DNA of 5,689 nucleotides from Oscillospiraceae bacterium (GTDB lineage Bacteria; Bacillota; Clostridia; UMGS1883). How positions within the stretch are numbered: position 1 is the first letter of the stretch; each line of letters begins with the position of its first letter. Below the pieces are notes generated by a model. It searched no databases. It was given only the letters and a program-made list of their open reading frames with translations, and was not told the DNA's origin. Position numbers and translations under genes: made by a program. Shown here in pieces: positions 4,521 through 5,689 of this stretch. The stretch lies in assembly GCA_015069065.1 (NCBI GenBank), contig SVJI01000094.1:1-5689 (forward strand), read 5' to 3'.

Positions 4521-5689
4521 ATGCAAAGCATTCGCTGGAAGCTGGTACTGACATATTTTATCATAATTGTAATGACTCTCAGTGTGATTTGTGTTTATAT
4601 AACAAATTCTATGAGTCAGTATATCCTTAATCAAAAGAAAATCAGTACCCTTTCTCAGGCAAATGTTATTGCAGGTTATATATCCCAGTATCAGGATCTC
4701 AGTGATGAGAGTATAAATTATCTTCTCGAACAGCAGCAGGTTGCAAGTAATTGCCGTGTGCTGATGCTGGATGAAGAAGCGCGTGTTACCTATGATTCCA
4801 ACAACGGTGTCATGCAGGGAAAGTATATGCCCACTCCTGCAGTTTTAGATGCCATCGGCGGAAATAATAACGTGGAGCAGATTAAGGATGCCGATGACGA
4901 ACTGGTTGTGTGTGCGGCAGTTCCTACAATTAAGAATAAATCTGTGACAGGCGTTATATATTATCAGGCATCTGCCGCCGATGCCTCTGAATTTATGAAC
5001 CAGATTTTTGTAACCATGCTTATGCTTATTATACTGGTAAGCATACTTATAGGTGTGGTCAGCTTTATTATGTCAGGCGTAATTACCGCGCCCATACGCG
5101 ACCTTACCGAAAGACTCAGTAAAGCGGCTGAGGAAGAAACCGACTACTTTATTGAAAAGACAAGCGGCGGCGAAATAGGTCAGCTGATAGATTCCTTTAA
5201 CAAAATGACACATCAGATTCAGTTGCAGGAATCCAAGCGTCAGGAGTTTGTTTCCAATGCTTCGCACGAGCTTAAAACACCGCTCAGTTCGATTAAGCTC
5301 ATATCCGATTCACTGCTTAATGTTCAGGATGCCCCCAGAGAAATGGTGGATGAGTTTTTGACGGATATGAATGTTCAGGTGGAAAGACTTACACGCATTG
5401 TGGATAAGCTTTTGACACTTACCCGTATGGACAGCAGTGCCAGCGTTTCCAGAATGGAATTTGCAGTGGCAGATTTGACAGAGCTGTGCATGAATATTAC
5501 CAAGGCTCTTCGCCCCCTTGCAGAGCAAAAGCATATCGAGCTTGAGTATAACCCTCAGCTTACCGTTTATTCAAAAATTGAGCGGGACAGAATGTGGGAA
5601 GCGATATACAATGTGCTTGATAACAGTATTAAATATACAAAAGAGGGCGGAAAGGTCACAATGAACCTTTTAAAAGAGGAAAATAATGT
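4521..5689 (+). CDS. Membrane sensor histidine kinase, partner of the upstream regulator (3' truncated by window)
   Basis: The open frame has 389 codons and no stop before the window end. Transmembrane helix 1 spans about residues 8-28, an extracytoplasmic sensor region about 29-160, and helix 2 about 161-185. A HAMP linker (PIRDLTERL, about 190-240) follows. The HisKA domain holds SNASHELKTP, with phospho-acceptor His249. The start of the ATPase domain has NVLDNSIKYT, the N box, with Asn364 and Asn368; the G boxes lie beyond the window. The sensor region contains LMLDEEARVTYDS and VTGVIYYQA, a pattern like the PAS/Cache folds of WalK-type kinases, suggesting a small extracellular ligand that cannot be named. 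ATG 4521 gives the usual MxSIRWKLVLTYF N-terminus, but the AGAGGGA motif (4514-4520) touches the ATG, an unusually tight arrangement; AAGGA at 4502-4506 is a distant alternative. Seven bases separate it from the regulator. Confidence 0.93.
   Translation, partial: MQSIRWKLVLTYFIIIVMTLSVICVYITNSMSQYILNQKKISTLSQANVIAGYISQYQDLSDESINYLLEQQQVASNCRVLMLDEEARVTYDSNNGVMQGKYMPTPAVLDAIGGNNNVEQIKDADDELVVCAAVPTIKNKSVTGVIYYQASAADASEFMNQIFVTMLMLIILVSILIGVVSFIMSGVITAPIRDLTERLSKAAEEETDYFIEKTSGGEIGQLIDSFNKMTHQIQLQESKRQEFVSNASHELKTPLSSIKLISDSLLNVQDAPREMVDEFLTDMNVQVERLTRIVDKLLTLTRMDSSASVSRMEFAVADLTELCMNITKALRPLAEQKHIELEYNPQLTVYSKIERDRMWEAIYNVLDNSIKYTKEGGKVTMNLLKEENN

Overview
The window reads as chromosomal DNA of an anaerobic Bacillota (Clostridia-type) bacterium. 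The signs are a T-box leader, strong AGAAAGGA-type ribosome binding sites, vegetative promoters close to the sigma-A consensus with 17-bp spacers, a sodium-pumping decarboxylase operon, and an OmpR/WalR-like two-component pair. Base composition is moderate by eye (not counted). All genes lie on the + strand. Nothing in the sequence fixes the genus.

Layout. (1) Positions 1-1575 hold the end of a membrane-bound sodium-ion decarboxylase operon: the last residues of the beta subunit, then a full-length carboxyltransferase (alpha) subunit that has no biotin-carrier tail, closed by an intrinsic terminator. (2) Positions 1576-2126 contain no protein gene. They hold a consensus promoter, a complete T-box tRNA-sensing leader with a UAC (Tyr) specifier, its antiterminator and terminator, and then three consecutive hairpin-forming inverted repeats of unknown role. 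(3) Positions 2127-3662 encode a sodium:solute symporter, ended by a very long intrinsic terminator. (4) Positions 3758-5689 carry an extended -10 promoter, an OmpR-family response regulator and the first 389 codons of its partner histidine kinase, which runs off the window.

How it fits together. The decarboxylase subunits would convert oxaloacetate to pyruvate while exporting Na+. The T-box should let the symporter be made only when uncharged tRNA, predicted to be tRNA-Tyr, accumulates, which points to sodium-driven uptake of tyrosine or a related compound. The sodium link between the two units is suggestive but inferred, because a terminator and a separate promoter divide them. The two-component system is a separate transcription unit with an unknown signal.

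The most notable parts are the tyrosine-type T-box placed in front of an SSS-family transporter and the roughly 150-base palindrome-rich segment wedged between the T-box terminator and the transporter start. That segment begins with an 18-bp perfect inverted repeat that reuses the terminator's U-tract.
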